Assembly (NCBI GenBank): GCA_946610835.1
Contig: CAMOCU010000090.1
Coordinates: 1 to 5,397, forward strand
Reading direction: 5' to 3'
From: an uncultured Clostridia bacterium
Lineage (GTDB): Bacteria; Bacillota; Clostridia; Oscillospirales; Acutalibacteraceae
DNA length: 5,397 nucleotides
The notes under the pieces were generated by a model. The model did not search any database, was not told the DNA's origin, and was given only the letters and a program-made list of their open reading frames with translations. Position numbers and translations under genes: made by a program. This document shows positions 1-5,397 of the stretch, in pieces. Numbering within the stretch: position 1 is the stretch's first letter; the number at the start of each line of letters is the position of its first letter.

Positions 1-1559
1 TCTTTGCGGCTTGCGTCAAAAATCCAATCGTTGAAAGAATCGACCATCTGTCCGGGCGCAACGCCTTCATACAGGCCGCCGTTGGTGTTGGAACCGGGAT
101 CATCGGAGTATTCATTGGCCAGTTCCGCAAACGCATCCTCTGTCTTTTCTTCGTCTGTATATGCGTTCCACTTGGCCCACGCTTCGTCCTTTTTGGTTTC
201 CTTCTCGGCGATTTCTTCATCGCTGAGCGGCTCTCTTGTGTCGGTATCCTGTGTCGTAAAGAGAATGTGACGCACGTCAACCGTTTCCTGCTTGTAGGCT
301 GCTTTGACAACATAAATTGCATAAACATTGTCGCCGGCGGTGGTCAGGAAAGCTTTTTTCGCACCGGCTTTGGCGGAGATTGCCCAGTTGGCCGCCTCTT
401 CGGAAATGGCGTTGGTCAATGACTCTTTGGATGCGCCTGTCGCTCTTGTAGTGGAATCAACTGTGCTGTCGTCCACGTCGTCTTCTGTATCTGCGGTATC
501 ATCCGCGGCTTCGGCATCTTCTGTTGCATCGGCCGCTTCTTCTTTGGCGTCGTCGGCCTCTTCTTGTGCGTCAAGCGGCTCAGTGGAAGCATTTTCAACA
601 GCCTGCTGTTTGGCAATGAGCGGTTTGGCAGCAGCAAAGAAAGAATCCACGTCTGTAACATCTGCGAGGAAAGCCTCGGCATCCTTCATGGCGTCTTCTT
701 TTGCGGCCTTGACAACAGTTTCGCTTGCGTCATCTTCGGTTTCAACAGGGAAAGTGTAATAGCGGATATCAACGACATTGTAGGTGTCGGGATCTTTCTC
801 ATACTCTTTGTCAAGCGTTGCATCGTCATATTTGTCTTCAAAAGACTTCTGCTTGTCCTCTGTAAAGCGCTGAACAACCAGTTCTTTTTCCATCAGTTTG
901 CGCAGCATGCTTTCGTTGACGCCCTTGCCGTAATTCGCTTTGAGATAAGCATTGAGCGACATGGAAACGGATGCGCCTTCGGAAGAGCTGTTGGAAGCGG
1001 CATTCTGACGCTGATTTTCGATGTTCTCGTCAATATCGGCTTTTTCGTCCTCGGTCAGCGTGTAGCCGTCTGCAATCGCGTTATCATACAGGGCGTAAAA
1101 TTCCTGCATGTAGTTTTCGGTCTGCTTTTTCAGCTGTTCGTCCCAACGGATGGCGTTGCCGTCGTCGTCCTTATAGGGGCTGTCCTGATCTGCAGGAGCT
1201 TTGCTGTAATCAAAGCCGGTGTAGTTGTAACCGTTGTTCTGCTCTGCCTGCTGGGCATTGTTGACAAGTGTCTGGTACTGCATGTAGTACATGTAGCCGT
1301 ACTCTGCCACATTGACCTTGTGACTGCCGACGGTGAAGGCTGTCTGGGCGCGGGAGATTACACCGGTCTGGTCAAGCACCACAAAGCAAAGTCCGCATAC
1401 AATCGCGGCAACAATAACGATGCCGATGATGCGGCCGATCACTTTGCCGGCAGCGGGGTTGCGTCTGCTTCTTTTTGCGTTCTTTTTGGCGGCGCTGGAG
1501 ATACGCTGCTTGCGCTCTTCTCTGTAAAGCTCCGCCTTACTCTTTTCGGTTTTTGCCAC
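1..1559 (-). CDS. Membrane-anchored parvulin-type peptidyl-prolyl cis-trans isomerase (PrsA/SurA-like foldase), 3' end outside window
   Basis: Likely an extracytoplasmic foldase that isomerises prolyl bonds in exported proteins. The frame stays open to the left edge: 519 codons are visible, and I expect roughly 30-40 more to finish the last domain. Residues 1-39 are strongly basic (Lys/Arg), followed by one hydrophobic segment at about 40-62 with no lipobox. This predicts a type II anchor with the bulk of the protein outside. Residues 75-260 are polar and helical, with many Gln/Asn, like the chaperone part of SurA/PrsA proteins. A parvulin domain starts near 427 (VDVRHILF) and continues through FAELANEYSDDPGS and GGLYEGVAPGQM. 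Residues 261-420 look like a degenerate parvulin copy interrupted by an acidic tract. I chose the GTG at 1559 because AAAGGA lies 8 bases upstream. The ATG at 1566-1568 abuts that same site and has no SD of its own. The family call is secure; the exact ortholog (PrsA or another) is not. Confidence 0.88.
   Translation of the reverse strand, partial: MAKTEKSKAELYREERKQRISSAAKKNAKRSRRNPAAGKVIGRIIGIVIVAAIVCGLCFVVLDQTGVISRAQTAFTVGSHKVNVAEYGYMYYMQYQTLVNNAQQAEQNNGYNYTGFDYSKAPADQDSPYKDDDGNAIRWDEQLKKQTENYMQEFYALYDNAIADGYTLTEDEKADIDENIENQRQNAASNSSSEGASVSMSLNAYLKANYGKGVNESMLRKLMEKELVVQRFTEDKQKSFEDKYDDATLDKEYEKDPDTYNVVDIRYYTFPVETEDDASETVVKAAKEDAMKDAEAFLADVTDVDSFFAAAKPLIAKQQAVENASTEPLDAQEEADDAKEEAADATEDAEAADDTADTEDDVDDSTVDSTTRATGASKESLTNAISEEAANWAISAKAGAKKAFLTTAGDNVYAIYVVKAAYKQETVDVRHILFTTQDTDTREPLSDEEIAEKETKKDEAWAKWNAYTDEEKTEDAFAELANEYSDDPGSNTNGGLYEGVAPGQMVDSFNDWIFDASRK
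468..572 (-). other. Acidic low-complexity tract inside the foldase gene
   Basis: Codons 330-364 encode a tract in which 19 of 35 residues are Asp or Glu and 10 are Ala, with only one Lys and no aromatic residues. It is followed by a Ser/Thr-rich stretch (about 365-381). The tract is probably disordered or a charged helix on the outside of the cell. It falls between the two halves of the degenerate parvulin-like module, so it reads as an insertion or expanded loop. Confidence 0.85.
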
Positions 1560-1567
1560 TTGAATCA

Positions 1568-1573
1568 TCCTTT
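1568..1573 (-). promoter_or_regulatory. Ribosome binding site that decides the foldase start
   Basis: The minus strand reads AAAGGA here, followed by TGATTCAA (8 bases) and the GTG at 1559. An ATG at 1568-1566 overlaps the end of this site (AAGG directly followed by ATG), which leaves no spacer for ribosome loading. The GTG is therefore the better start. The same AAAGGATGAT 10-mer precedes the oxidoreductase gene, with a comparable spacer of 9 bases. Confidence 0.75.
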
Positions 1574-1614
1574 TCAGATTTAATTGAACCGGAAAAATCC
1601 AGTATAACGCTTCT

Positions 1615-1643
1615 ATTTTATACTATTTTTTGCTTTTGTGCAA
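1615..1643 (-). promoter_or_regulatory. Predicted sigma-A-type promoter of the foldase gene
   Basis: On the minus strand a -35-like TTGCAC (1643-1638) is separated by exactly 17 bases from a -10-like TAAAAT (1620-1615, five of six consensus bases). The spacer and flanks are A/T-rich. Transcription would begin near 1608, giving a leader of about 50 bases before the GTG. The -35 is weak (three of six), and an overlapping TATAAA (1622-1617) is an alternative -10 with a shorter spacer. I see no clear operator or riboswitch in the leader. Confidence 0.55.
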
Positions 1644-1654
1644 GCCTATTCTGC

Positions 1655-1690
1655 AAAAATTCAAAGAATGGTTAAAAAGTTTTTGAATGC
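1655..1690 (-). terminator. Weak candidate terminator after the pseudouridine synthase gene
   Basis: On the minus strand ATTCAAA (1688-1682) can pair perfectly with TTTGAAT (1665-1659) across a 16-base loop, and the 3' arm runs into a short T run (1659-1655). The stem is only 7 bp and nearly all A/T, and the loop is long, so this would be a poor intrinsic terminator. It is, however, the only stem followed by a T run between the two genes. It also sits just upstream of the foldase -35. Confidence 0.25.
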
Positions 1691-1702
1691 ATTGGGCATA
1701 TT

Positions 1703-1730
1703 GCACAACAATGAAAGCTTTCGCTTGTGC
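1703..1730 (-). other. Stem-loop right after the pseudouridine synthase stop codon
   Basis: The arms GCACAA and TTGTGC are perfectly complementary and enclose 16 bases. In the minus-strand transcript an alternative fold pairs GCAC with GUGC and AAGC with GCUU around a GAAA tetraloop, leaving an 8-base bulge. It begins two bases past the TAG stop. No T run follows, so it is more likely an mRNA 3'-end or stability element, or part of a composite terminator, than a terminator by itself. It may also be chance. Confidence 0.35.
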
Positions 1731-1731
1731 A

Positions 1732-2700
1732 CTATTTCCAAAGCGAGCGATCACGAAATGCCGTTTCAAACCAGACATCCGGCAAAGAAAAGGACATTCC
1801 GTCGAGATACTGCAGCATTCCGTTGTCTCTGTCAAAATCGAACGTAAGCGCTTTGGCGCATAAAAACTGTTTTTTATAGCCAAAGGATTTGTTCAGCGCG
1901 TTGGCACCGTATTTGCCGTCGCCGAGCAGCGGACAGCCGATGGAAGCCATGTGCGCGCGAATCTGATGCGTACGTCCGGTGAGCAGCTCGATTTCAACAA
2001 GACTCAAATCACGGTACGTTTCCAGCACTCGATAGCGCGTGCGGATTTCTTTACTTCCGGGAAATGCGCGCTTTCCGACAGAAACTTTGTTATTGTTCTC
2101 GTCTTTGACAAGATATCCCTCGAGCAGATCCTCTTTCTTGGGCGGCGTTCCATGGACGACACACAGATACAGTTTGTGCAGTTGACGAGTTTTGACGATC
2201 CCGTTCAGCAGCCGCAGCGCCTGCGCATTTTTGGCCGCCAGCACAATCCCGCTGGTGTTGCGGTCGATTCGATTGACAAGCGCGGGTGTAAATGATTGCT
2301 CGCAAGCCGGATCGTATTCGCCTTTTTCATACAGGTACCGCTGCACACGGCCGATCAGCGTATCGCCGTATTCTCCGGCGTCCGGGTGGCAAAGTAGACC
2401 GACCTTTTTGTTCAGCAGCAGCAAATTATCATCCTCGTACAGAACATCAAGCGTTTTCGCTGCGCGCAGAAAATCATACCGCGGCTTCGGCTTTTCAAAG
2501 AACTCATCGTTGATGTACAGCTCCAGCGTATCCCCGGCCTGCAGGCGATCTGAAATTTGCGCACGTTTGCCGTTGAGTTTGATGCGTTTGAGACGAATGT
2601 ATTTGTACAACAGTGCCTGCGGCAGCGTCGGCAGACTTTTGGTCAGGAATTTATCCATACGCTGGCCGGCGTCGTTCGGGCGGACAGTCAGGATTTTCAC
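1732..2700 (-). CDS. RluA-family 23S rRNA/tRNA pseudouridine synthase (RluC/RluD-like)
   Basis: Converts specific uridines in structured RNA, most likely 23S rRNA, to pseudouridine in the cytoplasm. The 322 residues match the usual length of RluC/RluD-type enzymes. An S4-like RNA-binding domain covers about residues 1-62. The catalytic domain follows from about 85. Motif II is NRIDRNTSG (143-151), with the predicted catalytic Asp at 146; the common form is HRLDRxTSG, so the leading His is Asn here. Motif III is RTHQIRAH (243-250), then GCPLLGDGKYG (255-265). The start is GTG, supported by AAAGGA 9 bases upstream inside the end of the preceding gene, and the stop is TAG. The uridine it modifies cannot be told from sequence alone. 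It is the last gene of the coupled block, ahead of a new promoter. Confidence 0.95.
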   Translation of the reverse strand: MKILTVRPNDAGQRMDKFLTKSLPTLPQALLYKYIRLKRIKLNGKRAQISDRLQAGDTLELYINDEFFEKPKPRYDFLRAAKTLDVLYEDDNLLLLNKKVGLLCHPDAGEYGDTLIGRVQRYLYEKGEYDPACEQSFTPALVNRIDRNTSGIVLAAKNAQALRLLNGIVKTRQLHKLYLCVVHGTPPKKEDLLEGYLVKDENNNKVSVGKRAFPGSKEIRTRYRVLETYRDLSLVEIELLTGRTHQIRAHMASIGCPLLGDGKYGANALNKSFGYKKQFLCAKALTFDFDRDNGMLQYLDGMSFSLPDVWFETAFRDRSLWK

Positions 2701-2706
2701 GGGTGA

Positions 2707-4044
2707 TTATCCTTTCCGCTGTTTGGCGAAGAATGCGTTATAGGATGCGGCCCACTTACGCACTGCGGAAGAGGAATACGTCTTGGGCAGCATGGCGCAC
2801 AAAGCGCTTGCGGCGGCAACCTGCGAGGCAATGCGCACGATCTTGGTCAGCAGAATCTTGTCTGTGCTGAGCTTTTTCGCCCGATCGACCGTTTCGCGCA
2901 TGGAGAGCTTGATCATGGACTGCAGGCTTGTAAAATCGGCGCTGAAGCTGATTTCCTTGGCGGTCACAATTCCGCGGGCAAACAGGAAATCCACCTCCGC
3001 AGGTTCCATGTGCAACATGGCTGTTTTTGCACAGCTGAGTGATGCAAATCCCGCGCCAAGCAGTTTAAAATATCCTGTCTGGTAAGGCCAGAGCGTTTCT
3101 GCTGTAAAGGCACATGCCTTGTCAGCAACGACCGTTTCGGAAAGAATATGGGAAGCTTTGAGTGCGTTCGCGATGCCGGAACCGAACAGCGGCACAGTCA
3201 TATAAGCACTGTCGCCAAGTGCCGCATATCCGTCGGCGACCATTACGGCCAACGGCTGACGAACCGGAATTTTCGCGAATTGTCCGCCGCGGAGAATTTT
3301 TTCGCCGATATGCGGGTTCGTCTTTCGCAGATCCGCCAGTGCTGTCTGTACATCCTGTTCGGTGAGCGGCTGCGTGTGCACGATCAGGACGTCTGCATAC
3401 TCCTGCTCCGTTGCGACCCAGGCAATTTCCTGGCGTCCGTGATGCAGCACGTACACTTCATAGTTATGTTCGGGAGTCCAGTCGCCCGTGCGTTCAAAAA
3501 ATGCGCGGTAGACATAGGCCATCTCGCCTTCTGCGTAGCTGTTTTCAATTCCGCAGATTGCCGGCAGAGCAGTACGCAGCGGGCTGTCCGCACCGCAAGC
3601 GTCGATCACAAGGTCGGCGTAAATTTTTTCCTCGCCCGCGTACACGCCGCACACGCGGCTGCCGAGGAACAGCGGCGCTGTAACAGCGGTTTCAAAGCGG
3701 AACTGTACGCCGCAGCGCTTTGCGTGCGCGATCAGATGCGCGTATATATCCTTGCGTTCCATTTTGATTTCCAGTTCGTTTTCCGGGATCTGCTGGGTGA
3801 GCGCAACGCTTTGATCCGGCGAAAAGAAAGTCATGTTCTCTTTATAACTGTACAGGCTGCGGGAAGGGTATGGCACACCAGCGTCGATGAGCGATTTTGG
3901 CGCAAAAATATCTGTCCAGTCGTAACCGAGATCCGCCTCTTTTTTCTGTTCAACAACGGTGACGTCGAATCCCTTACGTGCAAGATCCGCCGCTGCGGCG
4001 AGTCCGCCGTGGCCTGCACCGGCCACAAGAATCGTTTTACCCAT
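2707..4044 (-). CDS. FAD-dependent oxidoreductase, geranylgeranyl reductase/PHBH-like fold, substrate unknown
   Basis: A 445-residue cytoplasmic flavoprotein with three expected FAD motifs. The first is an N-terminal Rossmann motif GAGHGG (9-14), with the strand-end acidic residue Glu32 that should bind the FAD ribose. The second is VIDACGADSPLR (146-157), resembling the DGxxSxxR element. The third is ALGDSAYMTVPLFGSGI (275-291), holding the second FAD GD motif and the PxxGxG loop. IAWVAT (207-212) matches the position of the YxWxFP-like substrate-side motif in geranylgeranyl reductases, but poorly. A helical C-terminal extension (about 345-445) includes a hydrophobic Ala-rich stretch at 403-418, possibly for membrane or lipid contact. 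The ATG has AAAGGA 9 bases upstream. The gene starts 6 bases after the transporter stop and ends 6 bases before the next start, so it is translationally coupled on both sides. It could act on an isoprenoid/lipid or an aromatic substrate; I cannot choose. Confidence 0.9.
   Translation of the reverse strand: MGKTILVAGAGHGGLAAAADLARKGFDVTVVEQKKEADLGYDWTDIFAPKSLIDAGVPYPSRSLYSYKENMTFFSPDQSVALTQQIPENELEIKMERKDIYAHLIAHAKRCGVQFRFETAVTAPLFLGSRVCGVYAGEEKIYADLVIDACGADSPLRTALPAICGIENSYAEGEMAYVYRAFFERTGDWTPEHNYEVYVLHHGRQEIAWVATEQEYADVLIVHTQPLTEQDVQTALADLRKTNPHIGEKILRGGQFAKIPVRQPLAVMVADGYAALGDSAYMTVPLFGSGIANALKASHILSETVVADKACAFTAETLWPYQTGYFKLLGAGFASLSCAKTAMLHMEPAEVDFLFARGIVTAKEISFSADFTSLQSMIKLSMRETVDRAKKLSTDKILLTKIVRIASQVAAASALCAMLPKTYSSSAVRKWAASYNAFFAKQRKG
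2710..2715 (-). promoter_or_regulatory. Ribosome binding site of the pseudouridine synthase, embedded in the upstream gene
   Basis: AAAGGA is formed by the last two sense codons (Lys-Gly) of the oxidoreductase gene, directly before its TAA. It lies 9 bases from the GTG start, which supports that start and implies translational coupling. Confidence 0.8.
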
Positions 4045-4050
4045 AAATGA

Positions 4051-4995
4051 TCATCCTTTCTGATCCGATTTAGTTTTTTTATGCAGCAAACCCTGCCAGA
4101 CTTCCGCAGGGATAAGCGTCAGAAGAATTGCGATAAACATAATTGCGCAGCCGAGCAGTTCCAGACCGCTGAGCGCCTGATGCAGCAGCAGCCAGCCGAA
4201 CAGTGTGGAAAAAACGCTTTCCAGGCACAGCAGCATGGAGGCGAGCACAGGTTCGGCGTATTTCTGCCCGACGAGTTGGAGCGTAAACGCACCCGCGGAG
4301 GAAAGAATGCCGACATATAACAGCTCTGGCGCGCTTTGCAGGATGGCATCCCACTTTGGCTGCTCAAACAGCACCATACACATCAGCGACAATGCGCCGG
4401 CTACGGCAAACTGGATGCAGGACATGGCGATCACATTGACCTTTGGCGCGTACAGGTCGGAAATCAGAATCTGCATCGCAAAGAAAACGGAGCAGGAAAG
4501 CGACAGCAGCTCGCCTCTGCCGAAGGAAAGCAGATCGCCTGACTGTACACAGATCAGGAATATTCCGCCCATTGCCAAAAACACGCTGAACCAAACAAGG
4601 GGCGGAACTTTTTGGCGAAAAAGAATCGTACCGAGAATCGGGACAAGGATCATGTACAACGCAGTAAGAAAACCGACCTTGCCTGCCGGAGTGTCCGTAA
4701 AAGCAAACTGCTGCAAATTGATGCCTGCAAACAGACACAGCCCGCACAGCACGCCGCCTTTCCAAAGCGCGGATTTGGAAGCTTTTGCTTGTTCCGGCGT
4801 TGGTTTCGGCTTTTTGGAGAGCTTTTCGGCGAGGATAGACGCAGGCAAAAGAACAAGCACGGCCAGCACCATGCGTACGCCTGTAAAAGTAAATCCTTGT
4901 ATTTTGCCCATACCCGTCGTTTGTGCGACGAAAGATAGTCCCCAGATCAAGGCCGCCAGAAAGCAGGGGATTGCGCCTTTGAGTTGTTTTTGCAT
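4051..4995 (-). CDS. EamA/DMT-superfamily membrane transporter (RhaT/YdcZ-like permease)
   Basis: A 314-residue integral membrane protein with two EamA repeats of about five helices each. Predicted membrane segments are roughly 8-26, 36-56, 79-99, 107-125, 133-150, 161-180, 187-209, 223-243, 249-270 and 278-296. The N-terminal motif AALIWGLSFVAQ (14-25) is typical of the family, as are TPAGKVGFLTALYMILVPIL (102-121) in repeat one and EPVLASMLLCLESVFSTLFG (248-267) in repeat two. A Lys-rich cytosolic loop (57-79) joins helices 2 and 3, and the tail is short and basic. Family members export or import amino acids, nucleotide sugars or other small metabolites; nothing here fixes the substrate. 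The ATG at 4995 has AAGGCGG 10 bases upstream. The gene follows the YgiQ-like gene by 35 bases and overlaps the oxidoreductase's ribosome binding site. Confidence 0.93.
   Translation of the reverse strand: MQKQLKGAIPCFLAALIWGLSFVAQTTGMGKIQGFTFTGVRMVLAVLVLLPASILAEKLSKKPKPTPEQAKASKSALWKGGVLCGLCLFAGINLQQFAFTDTPAGKVGFLTALYMILVPILGTILFRQKVPPLVWFSVFLAMGGIFLICVQSGDLLSFGRGELLSLSCSVFFAMQILISDLYAPKVNVIAMSCIQFAVAGALSLMCMVLFEQPKWDAILQSAPELLYVGILSSAGAFTLQLVGQKYAEPVLASMLLCLESVFSTLFGWLLLHQALSGLELLGCAIMFIAILLTLIPAEVWQGLLHKKTKSDQKG
4054..4059 (-). promoter_or_regulatory. Ribosome binding site of the oxidoreductase, embedded in the transporter gene
   Basis: AAAGGA is formed by the last two sense codons (Lys-Gly) of the transporter gene, immediately before its TGA, with a 9-base spacer to the ATG. 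The spacer contains the palindrome TGATCA. Confidence 0.8.
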
Positions 4996-5005
4996 TGCTA
5001 AGAAA

Positions 5006-5012
5006 CCGCCTT
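5006..5012 (-). promoter_or_regulatory. Ribosome binding site of the transporter
   Basis: AAGGCGG sits 10 bases before the ATG at 4995, in the 35-base gap after the YgiQ-like gene. It is a weaker match than the AAAGGA sites of the downstream genes and is not embedded in the previous reading frame. Confidence 0.6.
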
Positions 5013-5030
5013 ATTATAAAATCATTAGAG

Positions 5031-5397
5031 TCAGCGCCCCCGCTTTTTCGGCGATGGGTGCGCCTTGCCGCGGCCGGGGGAGGATGGTGTTCCGGGTCGC
5101 GCTTTTCCGGCGGCATGCGCATTGCGCTTTTTGCCGTCTCTGCGGGAAACAGCGTTATTCGGCCGGACAAGACATTTTTCAGCCGTACCGATCAGATCAC
5201 GCCGGTTTGCACGGATCAGCGCCTCGCGCACGAGCTCCGCATTTTGCGGGCGGCTCCATTGCAGAAGCGCGCGCTGCAGCTGCTTTTCGTGCGGGTCGGT
5301 GACCACATAGACGCTCTTGCCTGTGAGCGGATTGATGCCCGTGTAGTACATCACGGTCGACGCCGTACCCGGTGTGGGGTAAAAATCCTGTACCTGT
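5031..5397 (-). CDS. ygiQ: YgiQ-family (UPF0313) radical SAM protein, C-terminal 121 residues only
   Basis: Only the C-terminal end is present; the radical SAM core, with its CxxxCxxC cluster motif, would lie beyond the right edge. Recognition rests on the conserved end of the family: QVQDFYPTPGT at the start of the fragment, then MYYTGINPLTGKSVYV, the helical stretch with HEKQLQRALLQ, and DLIGTAEKCLVRP. After the last conserved motif comes a 42-residue tail (5034-5159) with 13 Lys/Arg and only one acidic residue, rich in Gly, Pro and Ser. It is probably disordered and could bind nucleic acid; basic tails are common in this family. The GTG/ATG pair near 5350 is internal, since the frame and homology continue upstream of it. 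The family's biochemical role is not well established. It is probably the head or an early member of the gene block. Confidence 0.92.
   Translation of the reverse strand, partial: QVQDFYPTPGTASTVMYYTGINPLTGKSVYVVTDPHEKQLQRALLQWSRPQNAELVREALIRANRRDLIGTAEKCLVRPNNAVSRRDGKKRNAHAAGKARPGTPSSPGRGKAHPSPKKRGR

Noticed and set aside
1374..1442. Lipoprotein signal in the foldase, as in PrsA
   Set aside because: The hydrophobic segment contains two Cys, but neither is preceded by a lipobox (the residues before them are A-I-V and C-G-L). A plain membrane anchor fits better.
564..1583. Long plus-strand open frame (339 codons) opposite the foldase gene
   Set aside because: It is the antisense of a clear coding region. 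Its translation is a Val/Leu/Phe/Cys-rich string with no family resemblance, and I saw no ribosome binding site that would argue for it.
3148..4050. Plus-strand open frame (300 codons) opposite the oxidoreductase gene
   Set aside because: The minus strand here encodes a complete flavoprotein with intact FAD motifs. The plus-strand product shows no recognisable motif and is a codon-bias shadow.
5013..5018. Perfect TATAAT on the minus strand between the YgiQ-like gene and the transporter
   Set aside because: No plausible -35 lies 16-18 bases upstream (the sequence there is G/C-rich coding). A start site 6-7 bases downstream would also fall in the ribosome binding site, leaving no usable leader. 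Probably chance in an A/T-rich gap.
4205..5302. Plus-strand open frame (365 codons) across the transporter and the YgiQ-like gene
   Set aside because: It runs antisense through two recognised genes and their gap, with an incoherent Arg/Ser/Pro-rich translation.
5349..5354. GTG/ATG near 5350 as the start of a short basic protein
   Set aside because: The same frame continues upstream to the window edge with conserved YgiQ residues (QVQDFYPTPGT), so these codons are internal.

Overview
All five genes in this window lie on the minus strand. In transcription order (right to left) they are: the 3' end of a YgiQ-type radical SAM protein, an EamA/DMT-family membrane transporter, an FAD-dependent oxidoreductase of the geranylgeranyl-reductase-like fold, an RluA-family RNA pseudouridine synthase, and a membrane-anchored parvulin-type peptidyl-prolyl isomerase that runs off the left edge. 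I see no tRNA, rRNA, CRISPR array, insertion sequence, phage gene or origin.

The likely host is a Gram-positive Firmicute of class Clostridia, perhaps the Oscillospiraceae/Ruminococcaceae area. This is an inference. It rests on the strong AAAGGA-type ribosome binding sites, GTG starts, a balanced base composition with an A/T-rich promoter, and an extracytoplasmic parvulin foldase held by one N-terminal membrane segment. I would not name a genus.

Layout. Bases 5031-5397 encode the last 121 residues of the YgiQ-like protein. A 35-base gap precedes the transporter (4051-4995). The transporter, oxidoreductase (2707-4044) and pseudouridine synthase (1732-2700) form a tight block. Each of the two junctions has exactly 6 bases between stop and start, and at each one the last two sense codons (AAA GGA, Lys-Gly) serve as the next gene's Shine-Dalgarno. 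These three genes are very probably co-transcribed and translationally coupled, and the YgiQ gene may be part of the same unit. Their functions (RNA modification, flavin redox, metabolite transport) do not make an obvious pathway, so this looks like a housekeeping cluster.

Bases 1560-1731 are the only real intergenic region. They hold two possible stem-loops behind the pseudouridine synthase gene and a good sigma-A-like promoter for the foldase gene. The foldase is the most interesting protein here. It appears to carry a degenerate parvulin-like module, split by a 35-residue Asp/Glu/Ala tract, followed by a canonical parvulin domain cut by the window edge. I found no convincing undescribed system. 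The best leads are the foldase architecture and the repeated Lys-Gly-stop gene junction.
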